DNA from: Planctomycetota bacterium
GTDB taxonomy: Bacteria > Planctomycetota > UBA1135 > GCA-002686595
Direction: 5' to 3'
Length of the DNA stretch: 64,000 nt
Assembly (NCBI GenBank): GCA_023150475.1
Contig: JAKLKU010000006.1
Coordinates: forward strand, 248,001 to 312,000
Shown: in pieces, positions 47,366 through 54,747 of the stretch
Position numbering within the stretch: position 1 is the stretch's first letter
How the letters are laid out: every line of letters begins with the position of its first letter
Notes under the pieces: model-generated
Seen by the model: only the letters and a program-made list of their open reading frames with translations
Database searches by the model: none
What the model was told of the DNA's origin: nothing
Made by a program: the position numbers and the translations under genes

Positions 47366-49225
47366 TCACTTCAGGAGGTGCGCCGCGCGCGCGGCGTCGT
47401 AGCCCGCGAGCAGCGCCTCCTGCACCTCGGGGTCGAACGGGCGCACGAACTCCTTCGCACGCGAGCGCCGCGCCCAAAGCGGCGGACGCATCGGCTCCCA
47501 GTACGCCGCGAGCCGCGGATCCTCGTCCCCCAGCGCCTCGAAGATGCGCCAGCCGAACCCGCGCCACAGCGCCGCGGGCGCGGCGACTCCGCGCAGTTCC
47601 TCGAGCTCCGCGATCACGCGGTCCTCCGCGGAAAGGAAGCGCGAGCCGAATCGCCCGAGCGCCTCGAGCAGGAGCTCGCGGTCCTCGGGCGGCCGAGCGA
47701 GCGCCCACTCGACGCGGTCGCGCAGTTTGCCGCCGAGCTTGCGCTTCTGCAGCGCTCCGAAGCCGAGCAACAGTTCGCCGTTCGGCGTGACCGTGCGCGC
47801 TTCGAGGATCGCGTCGTCGATCGAACCTTCGAAATCGAGCCAGACCTGTTCGCCGACCGCGGCGGCGAGCCACGTGCCCGCGTCCTCGCGGAAGGCGAGC
47901 GCGATGCGTGCCTTCTCGACGCGCTCCGCGTCGATCCTCGGCAACACTTGGCCGAGCCAGTAGCGGTAGTCGTAGCCCTTGAAGCGCCGCAACATCTCGA
48001 CGCGCACGCCGAGCGTGCCGCCCGCGCCGGCCCGCGCCTCGTGGACCACGTCGTACGCGCCGCAACCGACGGCGACGCCGATCGCCAGCATCGCGACCCG
48101 CCGGCGCAGGACGCTCGTCGTCGCCGCGGCACAGCCCGCCGCCGCGCAGAGGACCAGCGCGAGCCACGCCGGACAGAGCCGATTCAAGCGGAAGTAGTGG
48201 TAGACGTCGCCGACGGCGAAGGTCGAGCCGAGGTAGGTCGTGAGGAACAGCACGAACGCGACCAGCACGAGCCCGAGCGCGGGCTTGGCCGCTCCTATCG
48301 CGGGCTTGGCCGCCCCGTGCGCGGGCTTGGCCGCCCCGTGCGCGCGGAGCCACGCCCACACACCCGCGCAGGCAGCCACGGGCAATGCGAAGAGTCCGAT
48401 CCAGCCGCCGACGCCGCGGTTCTCGAGCAAGCTCGCGAAGAAGCTGCGCACGATCTCCGCCTTCGGCAGGTCGTCGTCGGCACCGGCGACTTCCGCACCG
48501 TGGATGTCGAACACGCCGCCGCCGGTGTGCCACGCCATGTAGCCGAGCGGCAACGCGCCGAGCGCGACGCCGGCGAGCGTCGGCAGCACGGCACTCGTGA
48601 GCTCCTTGCGACGTGTCCACGCGAGCCAGACCGCGGTCGGGGCGATCGTCAGCGCGCACTGGTACGAGAAGAAGAAGCCGAAGCCGCACGCGAGCCCGTA
48701 GCGCAGCCAAGCGCTGCGCCGAGCCGGCGTCGCCGTGCCGACGAGCAACGCGGTGTGCCAGACGAGCAGCGAGAAGACGAGCGCCTGGTAGTGGATGCCG
48801 AGGTTGAGCAGCGAGAGCTTCTGCACGCTCGCCGGCGCGAAGACGTAGAGCGCCGCGAACGCGTGCGCCGCCGACGCGCCGAACCAACGAGTGACCGCGC
48901 GGATGCCGACCCAGAGCGTCGCGAGTCCGAACGCGAGCGCGACGACCTTCTGCGCGAGCAGGCTCGGGCCCAATGCCGCGAAGGCGAGCGCGTTCAAGTG
49001 ACTCGTGACGAACCCACCGCCTTCGTAGGGGTGGTACGCGAGCTGCCAATGCGCGAGCGGCAGCCGATCGAGCAGCGCCTTGCCCGCCGCGCCTTTCGCG
49101 TACTCCTCTCCGTAGAGGAAGACGTCCGCGAGTTCGAGCACGAGCCAACCGCGCGCGAGCACGAACAAGCCGGTCCACAGAGCGAGCGCTCGGCCGGTGA
49201 ACCGCGGTTCTTGGTCGGATTGCAC
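47366..49225 (-). CDS. large polytopic membrane protein, GT-C glycosyltransferase-like
   Basis: The protein has 619 residues from GTG 49225. About nine or ten membrane helices fill residues 10-390. The first periplasmic loop (E-L-A-D-V-F-L-Y-G-E-E-Y ... Y-H-P-Y-E-G-G-G) looks like the acidic loop of GT-C glycosyltransferases, but I cannot place it in a named family. A soluble C-terminal part (~400-619) is of no known fold. Near residue 300 an internal loop carries four tandem G-A-A-K-P-A-like units, encoded by 21-bp DNA repeats. It lies 41 bp after btuD on the same strand, but nothing suggests a B12 role. Confidence 0.65.
   Translation of the reverse strand: MQSDQEPRFTGRALALWTGLFVLARGWLVLELADVFLYGEEYAKGAAGKALLDRLPLAHWQLAYHPYEGGGFVTSHLNALAFAALGPSLLAQKVVALAFGLATLWVGIRAVTRWFGASAAHAFAALYVFAPASVQKLSLLNLGIHYQALVFSLLVWHTALLVGTATPARRSAWLRYGLACGFGFFFSYQCALTIAPTAVWLAWTRRKELTSAVLPTLAGVALGALPLGYMAWHTGGGVFDIHGAEVAGADDDLPKAEIVRSFFASLLENRGVGGWIGLFALPVAACAGVWAWLRAHGAAKPAHGAAKPAIGAAKPALGLVLVAFVLFLTTYLGSTFAVGDVYHYFRLNRLCPAWLALVLCAAAGCAAATTSVLRRRVAMLAIGVAVGCGAYDVVHEARAGAGGTLGVRVEMLRRFKGYDYRYWLGQVLPRIDAERVEKARIALAFREDAGTWLAAAVGEQVWLDFEGSIDDAILEARTVTPNGELLLGFGALQKRKLGGKLRDRVEWALARPPEDRELLLEALGRFGSRFLSAEDRVIAELEELRGVAAPAALWRGFGWRIFEALGDEDPRLAAYWEPMRPPLWARRSRAKEFVRPFDPEVQEALLAGYDAARAAHLLK
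48279..48341 (-). repeat. three 21-bp in-frame tandem repeats inside the membrane protein gene
   Basis: Each unit has the invariant GCGGGCTTGGCC core (plus-strand sense) followed by a 9-bp spacer. Two spacers are identical and one differs. The repeats keep the reading frame and encode G-A-A-K-P-A-[HI] units in a loop between membrane helices. Confidence 0.9.
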
Positions 49226-49266
49226 GACGCGCGGCAGGATCGCACGCCGCGTGCCGGATGCAAGGC

Positions 49267-50052
49267 TCAGCTCGTCGCGTCCCAGGGCACGACGATCGGC
49301 CGACCGTTCGCGAACCGGCCGAAGTGCAGGTGCGGACCGTAGACGGGCTCGAGCACGGCCCTCGTCAACACTCGGTCGACCGGTCCACTGTCGATCGTCT
49401 TGCCCGACTGCATCACGATCGCCCGGGTGGCGAATTGACTCGCCAAGTTGAGGTCGTGCGTCACGACGAGTGCGGCGCGTCCGCCGCGGACGAGTTCGGC
49501 GAGCGAACGGAAGACCGCGAGTTGGTGCTCCGGGTCGAGCGAGTTCGTCGGTTCGTCGACCAGCAACACGCCCGCCGCCTGCGCGATCGCGCGCGCGACG
49601 AGCACACGTTGGCGCTGGCCGCCGGAGAGCTCGCTCATGCGCCGCTCGGCGACGTCGAGCGAATCGCAGCGTTCGAGCGCCGCGCGCACGATCGCCCGAT
49701 CCTGCTTCTGCGCGGTCCGCCAACGCCCCATGTGCGCGTAACGGCCACCGAGCACGAAGTCCTCGACGCGCACGTCGAGCAGCTTCGGCAGGAACTGAGG
49801 CACCACGGCGATGCGGCAGGCGCGTTCACGCGGCGGGAGCCGAACGACGGCCTCGCCGTCGACTTCGACCGTGCCGGAGGACGGCTCGATCAAACCCGCG
49901 AGGCAACGGAGGAGCGTGCTCTTGCCGGAACCGTTCGGTCCGATGACCGCGACGAGCTCGCCGCGCTCGAGTTCGAGCGCGGCACCATCCAACGCTCGCA
50001 CGCCGTTCTGGTACTCGTACGCGACGTCGCGCGCGATGAGTCGGTTCACCAT
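49267..50052 (-). CDS. btuD: vitamin B12 ABC transporter ATPase
   Basis: The protein has 261 residues. Walker A G-P-N-G-S-G-K-S spans 38-45, the Q-loop is in V-V-P-Q-F, the signature is L-S-G-G-Q-R-Q-R, Walker B is V-L-L-V-D-E-P-T, and the H-loop is V-T-H-D. It is of the FepC/BtuD class that pairs with FecCD permeases. Assignment to B12 rather than iron rests on the cobalamin riboswitch heading the operon. It overlaps the permease by 7 bp (50046-50052). Confidence 0.9.
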   Translation of the reverse strand: MVNRLIARDVAYEYQNGVRALDGAALELERGELVAVIGPNGSGKSTLLRCLAGLIEPSSGTVEVDGEAVVRLPPRERACRIAVVPQFLPKLLDVRVEDFVLGGRYAHMGRWRTAQKQDRAIVRAALERCDSLDVAERRMSELSGGQRQRVLVARAIAQAAGVLLVDEPTNSLDPEHQLAVFRSLAELVRGGRAALVVTHDLNLASQFATRAIVMQSGKTIDSGPVDRVLTRAVLEPVYGPHLHFGRFANGRPIVVPWDATS

Positions 50053-51149
50053 TGGCCGACCTCGCGCCGCTCGCGGATCAAGAGCATCAGGAAGAATGGG
50101 CCGCCGATCAACGACATGACGACTCCGGGCTGCAACGCGGCTTCGCCGAGCCACCAGCGCTGCAGGAATTCGGCGCCGAGCAGGAACACGCCGCCTCCGA
50201 GCAACGAGAGCCAGAGCAGGACTCCGTGCGTCCCGCCGATCGCGAGCCGCACGAGGTGCGGCACCACCAACCCGACGAAGGCGATCTGTCCGGCGACGGC
50301 GACCGCCGACGACGCCGACACGGCGGCGGCGAAGATCGCGAGCCACTTGAGCTTGCCGACGTTGACGCCGAGCGACTGCGCGTCGGCTTCGCCGCCTTTC
50401 AAGAGATCGAGCTCGAGCGCCGTGAACGGAATGCAGGCCGCGGCGAGCGCGAGCCCGGCGAACACGATCGCGGCGTGGTAGCCGCTGCGGTCGTCGAGCG
50501 TGCCGAACGTCCACGCGAGGATCGCGCGGCTGACCTCCCAATCCTTCAACGTCAGCGACTGGATCGCCGCGAACAGGCCCGCGACGCACATGTTGACCGC
50601 GATCCCGGTCAGCAACAGCGCCGTGACCGACGTGCGGCCGCCGCCGCCCGAGAGGTAGACGACGAGCGCCGTCGTCGCGAACGCGCCGGCGAAGCCGAAG
50701 GCAGGGATCAGATACGCGTTCGAGCCGACGTGCTCGAGCACGAGCCTCGGCGCGTACCCACCGACGATCAGCACCGCGACGGCGGCGCCGAGCGCCGCGC
50801 CTCCGGTCACGCCGATCAGCGACGGCGAAGCGAGTCCGTTCTGGAAGAGGCCCTGGATGAAACCGCCGGAAAGCGCGAGCGCCGCGCCGACGCCGATCGT
50901 CACGAGCGCCCGCCACACCCGCAGCTCGAGGATCGATTGGCGACTCGCACTTTCGAGGTCCGGGCCGAAGTCGACCAACGCGAGCAAGCCGCGCCACGCT
51001 TCGCCGACGGAGAAACGCACCGTCGGGCCGAGGCACACCGAACCGAAGAAGAGCGCGAGGAGCAGCACGCCGAAAACGAACGCGAAGCGTCCGCTGCGCG
51101 CTCGCGAAGCGTGGCGCCGCGGCGCCTCGCCAGTCGCTGCCGCGCTCAA
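50046..51149 (-). CDS. btuC: vitamin B12 ABC transporter permease (FecCD family)
   Basis: The protein has 367 residues from TTG 51149, which overlaps the btuF stop as TTGA. About ten membrane helices are present. FecCD hallmarks are G-x-x-L-A-L-S-G-G-F-I-Q-G-L-F-Q-N-x-L-A-x-P near residue 90, L-L-T-G-I-A-V-N, and the ATPase-coupling loop with G-x-I-A-F-V-G-L-V-V-P-H. It imports corrinoids across the inner membrane as a dimer with BtuD. Substrate assignment rests on the upstream riboswitch. Confidence 0.9.
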   Translation of the reverse strand: MSAAATGEAPRRHASRARSGRFAFVFGVLLLALFFGSVCLGPTVRFSVGEAWRGLLALVDFGPDLESASRQSILELRVWRALVTIGVGAALALSGGFIQGLFQNGLASPSLIGVTGGAALGAAVAVLIVGGYAPRLVLEHVGSNAYLIPAFGFAGAFATTALVVYLSGGGGRTSVTALLLTGIAVNMCVAGLFAAIQSLTLKDWEVSRAILAWTFGTLDDRSGYHAAIVFAGLALAAACIPFTALELDLLKGGEADAQSLGVNVGKLKWLAIFAAAVSASSAVAVAGQIAFVGLVVPHLVRLAIGGTHGVLLWLSLLGGGVFLLGAEFLQRWWLGEAALQPGVVMSLIGGPFFLMLLIRERREVGQW

Positions 51150-52330
51150 TGGCCGCCCCTCGACTGGCGAGTCTCAGGGCCGCCGGTCTCCGCGCTGCCG
51201 GTCTCCTCACCTTGGCGGGCGAGCAATCGATCGACCGCGCTCGCGAGTTCCTCCGCGGCCGGCACCATTTCGTGCGAGCCAGTCGCGAAGAGCCACGCGG
51301 GCAACACGAGCACGCGCTTCTCGCGCACCGCACGCAGCGACGCGAGCGTCGGCTCGGTGAGCAGGATCGCCTCCGACGCGCCACCACGATCGCCTGCGCT
51401 CCCGGCGGGCGTCGAGAGCGGCGCACTGACGATCACGAGGTCGGGATCCAAGCCCAGCAGTTCCTCGAACGCGATCGTGCCGTGCCCGACCCGGCCGGCC
51501 TCGGCCGCGAGGTTGCGCAAACCGGCGAGGCGCATGACTTCCGCGATCGTGGTGTCCGCGCCGGCGGTCCAACCTTGCGAGCCGAAGTTCGAGTAGCACA
51601 ACGCGCGCACGCTGGCGCGCCGCGCCCGCGTCGCTGCGAGCGCCGCGATGCGCCGCTCGAGGTCGGCGCAGAGCGTCGCCGCACGTTCGGTCGCGCCGAC
51701 CCGTTCGGCGACCGAGCGCAGCGCACGGATCGCGCCTGCGACGTCGCGCACCTCGGGGAGTTCGAGCACGTCGACGCCCGCTTCGCGCAGCCGCGCCGTC
51801 GTGTCGCGCGACTGATACGGGTCGACGAGCACGAGGTCGGGCTCGAGCGCGAGCACCGGCTCGGCCTCGTAGGCATAGAAGCGCTTCGCGCGGGCCCACT
51901 CGTCGCGCGGAGGAACGGACGAGCCGTCGGCGCGCGCGTGCAACACGGAGTAGTCGACCGCCTGCTCGGGCACTCCGACGACTCGCTCGGGCTCGACCAA
52001 CGCGCACACGAAGTCGACGGCGGTCGCGCTCGCCGCGACGATGCGCCGAGGGAGCTGTCGCGCGGGTGCGGACGCCCCGGACGCTGCGCCGGTTCGGCCG
52101 GCCGACTCGGCGCCCGTCATCTCGGCGCCAAGCACCTCGGCACCGGAACTCGTCGACTCGGCTGCGCGCGCAGCGTGCGAGTCACGCGGAGCGGTCGGCT
52201 CGGTGTCCGGACCGCACGCCGACGAGGCGAGCAAGAGCAGCGTCGCGGCGAAGCGTGCGGCGACCGACGTGCGTGCGCCTCCGAGCCAAGCTCGGCGCGC
52301 ACCAGCGACGGCGCGTAGGGCGGGAATCAT
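51146..52330 (-). CDS. btuF: vitamin B12-binding lipoprotein (BtuF-like)
   Basis: The protein has 394 residues. ATG 52330 is preceded by AAGGA 6 nt upstream and starts a signal peptide with lipobox S-S-A-C. A Ser/Ala/Glu-rich linker of about 55 residues leads to a periplasmic-binding fold of the BtuF/FhuD type: R-I-V-A-A-S-A-T-A-V-D-F-V near the domain start, V-V-G-V-P, then P-D-L-V-L-V and D-P-D-L-V-I-V-S in the two lobes. It is the first gene under the cobalamin riboswitch and is translationally coupled to btuC. Confidence 0.9.
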   Translation of the reverse strand: MIPALRAVAGARRAWLGGARTSVAARFAATLLLLASSACGPDTEPTAPRDSHAARAAESTSSGAEVLGAEMTGAESAGRTGAASGASAPARQLPRRIVAASATAVDFVCALVEPERVVGVPEQAVDYSVLHARADGSSVPPRDEWARAKRFYAYEAEPVLALEPDLVLVDPYQSRDTTARLREAGVDVLELPEVRDVAGAIRALRSVAERVGATERAATLCADLERRIAALAATRARRASVRALCYSNFGSQGWTAGADTTIAEVMRLAGLRNLAAEAGRVGHGTIAFEELLGLDPDLVIVSAPLSTPAGSAGDRGGASEAILLTEPTLASLRAVREKRVLVLPAWLFATGSHEMVPAAEELASAVDRLLARQGEETGSAETGGPETRQSRGGH

Positions 52331-52357
52331 GGGGTTCCTTGCGTCCGAAGGCGAAGT

Positions 52358-52500
52358 CGCCGCGGCGTGGGCATTCCGACTTGCCCTCGACGCGCGTTCC
52401 GTCGCGGGATCGCGCAGCTTGGGCTCACGGTTGCGGGCCAGCCCCGGATTCGCACCGGGTTCCCCCACACTCCGCGGTTCCTGGCCCGACGCACCCGGCG
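52358..52500 (-). ncRNA. cobalamin riboswitch
   Basis: On the minus strand the conserved core is present: GGGGAACCCGGTGCGAATCC, then GGGCTGGCCCGCAACCGTGA, and downstream the B12-box-like AAGTCGGAATGCCCAC. Closing stem CGCCG (52496-52500) pairs with CGGCG (52358-52362). It ends 27 nt before the btuF start and no U-tract terminator is seen, so control is probably at translation of btuF. Adenosylcobalamin binding should repress the uptake operon. Confidence 0.93.
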
Positions 52501-52542
52501 CCGTCCACGAGCCCACGGAGCTCGCAGCAAAGTTCAGGCAGA

Positions 52543-52571
52543 GGGATATCGGACCACGGCGGGCGTGTCAA
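52543..52571 (-). promoter_or_regulatory. sigma-70-type promoter of the btu operon (TTGACA-N17-TATCCC)
   Basis: On the minus strand a perfect -35 TTGACA (52566-52571) is followed after exactly 17 bp by TATCCC (52543-52548). Transcription would begin near 52536, about 36 nt before the riboswitch. It lies just past the stop of the upstream secreted-protein gene. It is the best promoter match noticed in the window. Confidence 0.75.
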
Positions 52572-52599
52572 CGCCACGGGGTCCGGCGCCGGCTTCGGC

Positions 52600-54141
52600 T
52601 CACTTCTGCTTCGCGAGCCAGGCTAGGAAGCGCGTCTCGACGGTCGGCTTCGTCGGATCCGCGGACGAAAGCGGTTCGCCGTACACCGCCGCGAACGTCG
52701 CTTCGAACTCCGGCTTCGCGAGCAACTCGCGACCGAGCTTCGCGAAGAGCTCCGCGGACGCCTTCTTGCCGCCTTTCGCCGCGCCTTCGGTCCGCAGCCA
52801 GAAGCCGAAGCAGGCTTTGTACGCGCGATAGAACTCCGCGTAGTCCTGCAGGAACTCCGCGGGCGGCGGCGTCTTGTCCTGCGCCGCGGCGCCGAGGAAC
52901 GGCGCCGACACGATCGTGTGCTTCGCCGTGTCGTCGCTCGTCAGTTCGAACGAACCGTTCTCCGGAGCGTCCTTCGGCGCGTCGCGCTCGGCGGACTTCT
53001 GCGCGCGACGCAACACCTTGACGAAATGATCCGTGCCGAGCGTCTCGCGCCACGGGCTGTCGGCGTTGTTCTTCGGCAGGAACCCGTCGTCGAGTGGCGC
53101 GCCGGGGATGAACACCGAACGAGCCTGCGTCGTGTTGCCGCGCGTCGCCGTGCCGGTGCGCGCGTTGTTCTCACCGTAGAGCGCGATCACGACGTCGAGC
53201 GCGAGCACCGACTCGAACTCCGGTCCGAGCGCATCGCCGTAGTAGAACCAGCAGAGCGAGTGCATACCGCGCTGTGCGACGTACTGCACGAGCCCGGTCT
53301 CCTCGCGGTCGTTCATCGCATGGCCGCGCGAGAGGTCGTCGGGCGAAACCTTCGCCGGCGCATACGCGAGCGGCAGGATCTGGCGGTCGCGCCAATACAT
53401 GTCCGCCCACACCGGCATGCTCTCCGTCCAGAACGAGCCGCGCGCCGCTTCGTCGTACCAGCCGACGAAGGCGCCGAACTCGATGAACTCGCGCCGCGAC
53501 GGCGTGAACACGATCTGGATCGGCTCGGTGCGCGCCACGCTGCCGGCGAACGCCGCGCCCGAACGCGCCGCGACTCCGATGCGCGCCGTGAGCTCGAGCG
53601 CGTCGGCCTTGAGACCGAGCACGGCCGTCACGTCGTTCGGGATCGTCACTCCCGCCGCGGTCCACGCCGGCGGCCGGGCTCCGGCCACGGCCTTGCGCAA
53701 CGCCGTCCAATCCTTCTTCAGCGCCTTCTGGGCGTCGTTCCCCGCGCCCGTCCACTCCAACCACTCGAGCTGCAGGTCGATCAAGGCGACACAGACGTCC
53801 TGCAGCTCCTTGACGCGCGTCTTGTCGGCGACGTCGACCTTCGGATAGCGGATGTCGAGCACGCCGAGTTCGGCTCGGACGAAGTGCTGGTCGAGCAAGG
53901 CGTCGAAGTCGACGTCCGCCTGCGTCTTCCCGGCGAGACCGTGGCTCGCGAGGAACGTCTGCGCGAGCGCGGCGAAATCGACGACGCCGTCGTTCCGCGT
54001 CGCTTCGTGAATCGGGGCGCGCGTCGCGGTAGCGGGCTGCGGCCCGACCGGTGGCACCACTGCCAGCCCTACCGTGAGCTCGGAACGCGCGACTGTCGTC
54101 GACGAAGCGAGAACGAACACGAGCGCAAGGAAGTGATTCAT
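52600..54141 (-). CDS. secreted protein of unknown function
   Basis: The protein has 513 residues. ATG 54141 starts a signal peptide (F-L-A-L-V-F-V-L-A-S-S-T-T-V-A). I recognise no domain. The mature part is soluble, with many Trp, Tyr and Asp residues, a cluster S-F-W-T-E-S-M-P-V-W-A-D-M-Y-W-R-D-R-Q near residue 240, and a helical, Lys-rich C-terminus. Only a few Cys are present and no metal motif is evident. No Shine-Dalgarno sequence is seen. It is probably transcribed alone; the btu promoter begins 29 bp after its stop. Confidence 0.7.
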   Translation of the reverse strand: MNHFLALVFVLASSTTVARSELTVGLAVVPPVGPQPATATRAPIHEATRNDGVVDFAALAQTFLASHGLAGKTQADVDFDALLDQHFVRAELGVLDIRYPKVDVADKTRVKELQDVCVALIDLQLEWLEWTGAGNDAQKALKKDWTALRKAVAGARPPAWTAAGVTIPNDVTAVLGLKADALELTARIGVAARSGAAFAGSVARTEPIQIVFTPSRREFIEFGAFVGWYDEAARGSFWTESMPVWADMYWRDRQILPLAYAPAKVSPDDLSRGHAMNDREETGLVQYVAQRGMHSLCWFYYGDALGPEFESVLALDVVIALYGENNARTGTATRGNTTQARSVFIPGAPLDDGFLPKNNADSPWRETLGTDHFVKVLRRAQKSAERDAPKDAPENGSFELTSDDTAKHTIVSAPFLGAAAQDKTPPPAEFLQDYAEFYRAYKACFGFWLRTEGAAKGGKKASAELFAKLGRELLAKPEFEATFAAVYGEPLSSADPTKPTVETRFLAWLAKQK

Positions 54142-54312
54142 GGGAGCTTCGGGGGATCGTGACCGGCGCGTCCGGAGCATCTGGAGCATGCGGGGCATCC
54201 GGCACAGCGGCCGCGCGCCTGCCACGGCGCGGCGGGGCTCTCTAACCGGTGACCGCCGCTACGGAACCGCGACGGTTCGAAAACTTCCCGAAAACCAGCG
54301 TCGCGACGGTGC

Positions 54313-54735
54313 TCACACGCTCGTGGCGGCGCCCCACTCGAAGCGGAGCGGGATCTCGATCGCGTGATCGAGACTCTGGTGGACGGGACACGTCAGCGCC
54401 GCACGTTCGAGGCTCGTGCGGGCACGCTCGTCGAAATCACGAGGTACGCGGATCACGACTTCGAGCTTCCCGATGCGCCGGACCGGCTCTTTGACCATGT
54501 GTTTCTTCACCGAGACGCGCGTCCCGGTGAGGTCCCAGCCATGGCGCGCGGCGACCTGCCCCATGATCGTCAACATGCACGCGCCGAGCGCCGTCGCGCA
54601 GAGATCCGTCGGTGAGAAACTCTCCGCCTTGCCGCCGTTGTCGAGCGGCGCATCGGTGACGAGCTCGACACCGGAGGGACCGTGGACGGCGCGCGTGCGC
54701 AGACTGCCTTCGTAGGTGATCTCGATCTGGACCAT
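54313..54735 (-). CDS. OsmC-family protein
   Basis: The protein has 140 residues. OsmC/Ohr proteins reduce organic hydroperoxides with two cysteines. Both are here: C53 in A-L-G-A-C and C116 in L-T-C-P-V-H-Q-S-L; an extra C46 lies in D-L-C-A-T. The S-P-T-D-L segment precedes the first helix. Sequence is nearer the YhfA/OsmC-like branch than Ohr, so peroxidase activity is likely but not proven. No Shine-Dalgarno sequence; a TAGCCT box ends 6 nt before the start. Confidence 0.9.
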   Translation of the reverse strand: MVQIEITYEGSLRTRAVHGPSGVELVTDAPLDNGGKAESFSPTDLCATALGACMLTIMGQVAARHGWDLTGTRVSVKKHMVKEPVRRIGKLEVVIRVPRDFDERARTSLERAALTCPVHQSLDHAIEIPLRFEWGAATSV

Positions 54736-54741
54736 CGCGGC

Positions 54742-54747
54742 AGGCTA
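54742..54747 (-). promoter_or_regulatory. -10-like box (TAGCCT) immediately before the OsmC gene
   Basis: TAGCCT ends 6 nt before the ATG at 54735, which has no Shine-Dalgarno sequence. This is the same spacing as before xseB and the SDR gene. No convincing -35 is visible. Confidence 0.35.

Noticed and set aside
49267..52330. The ABC transporter as an iron-siderophore importer
   Set aside because: The family alone allows it, but the cobalamin riboswitch directly upstream of btuF argues for B12.
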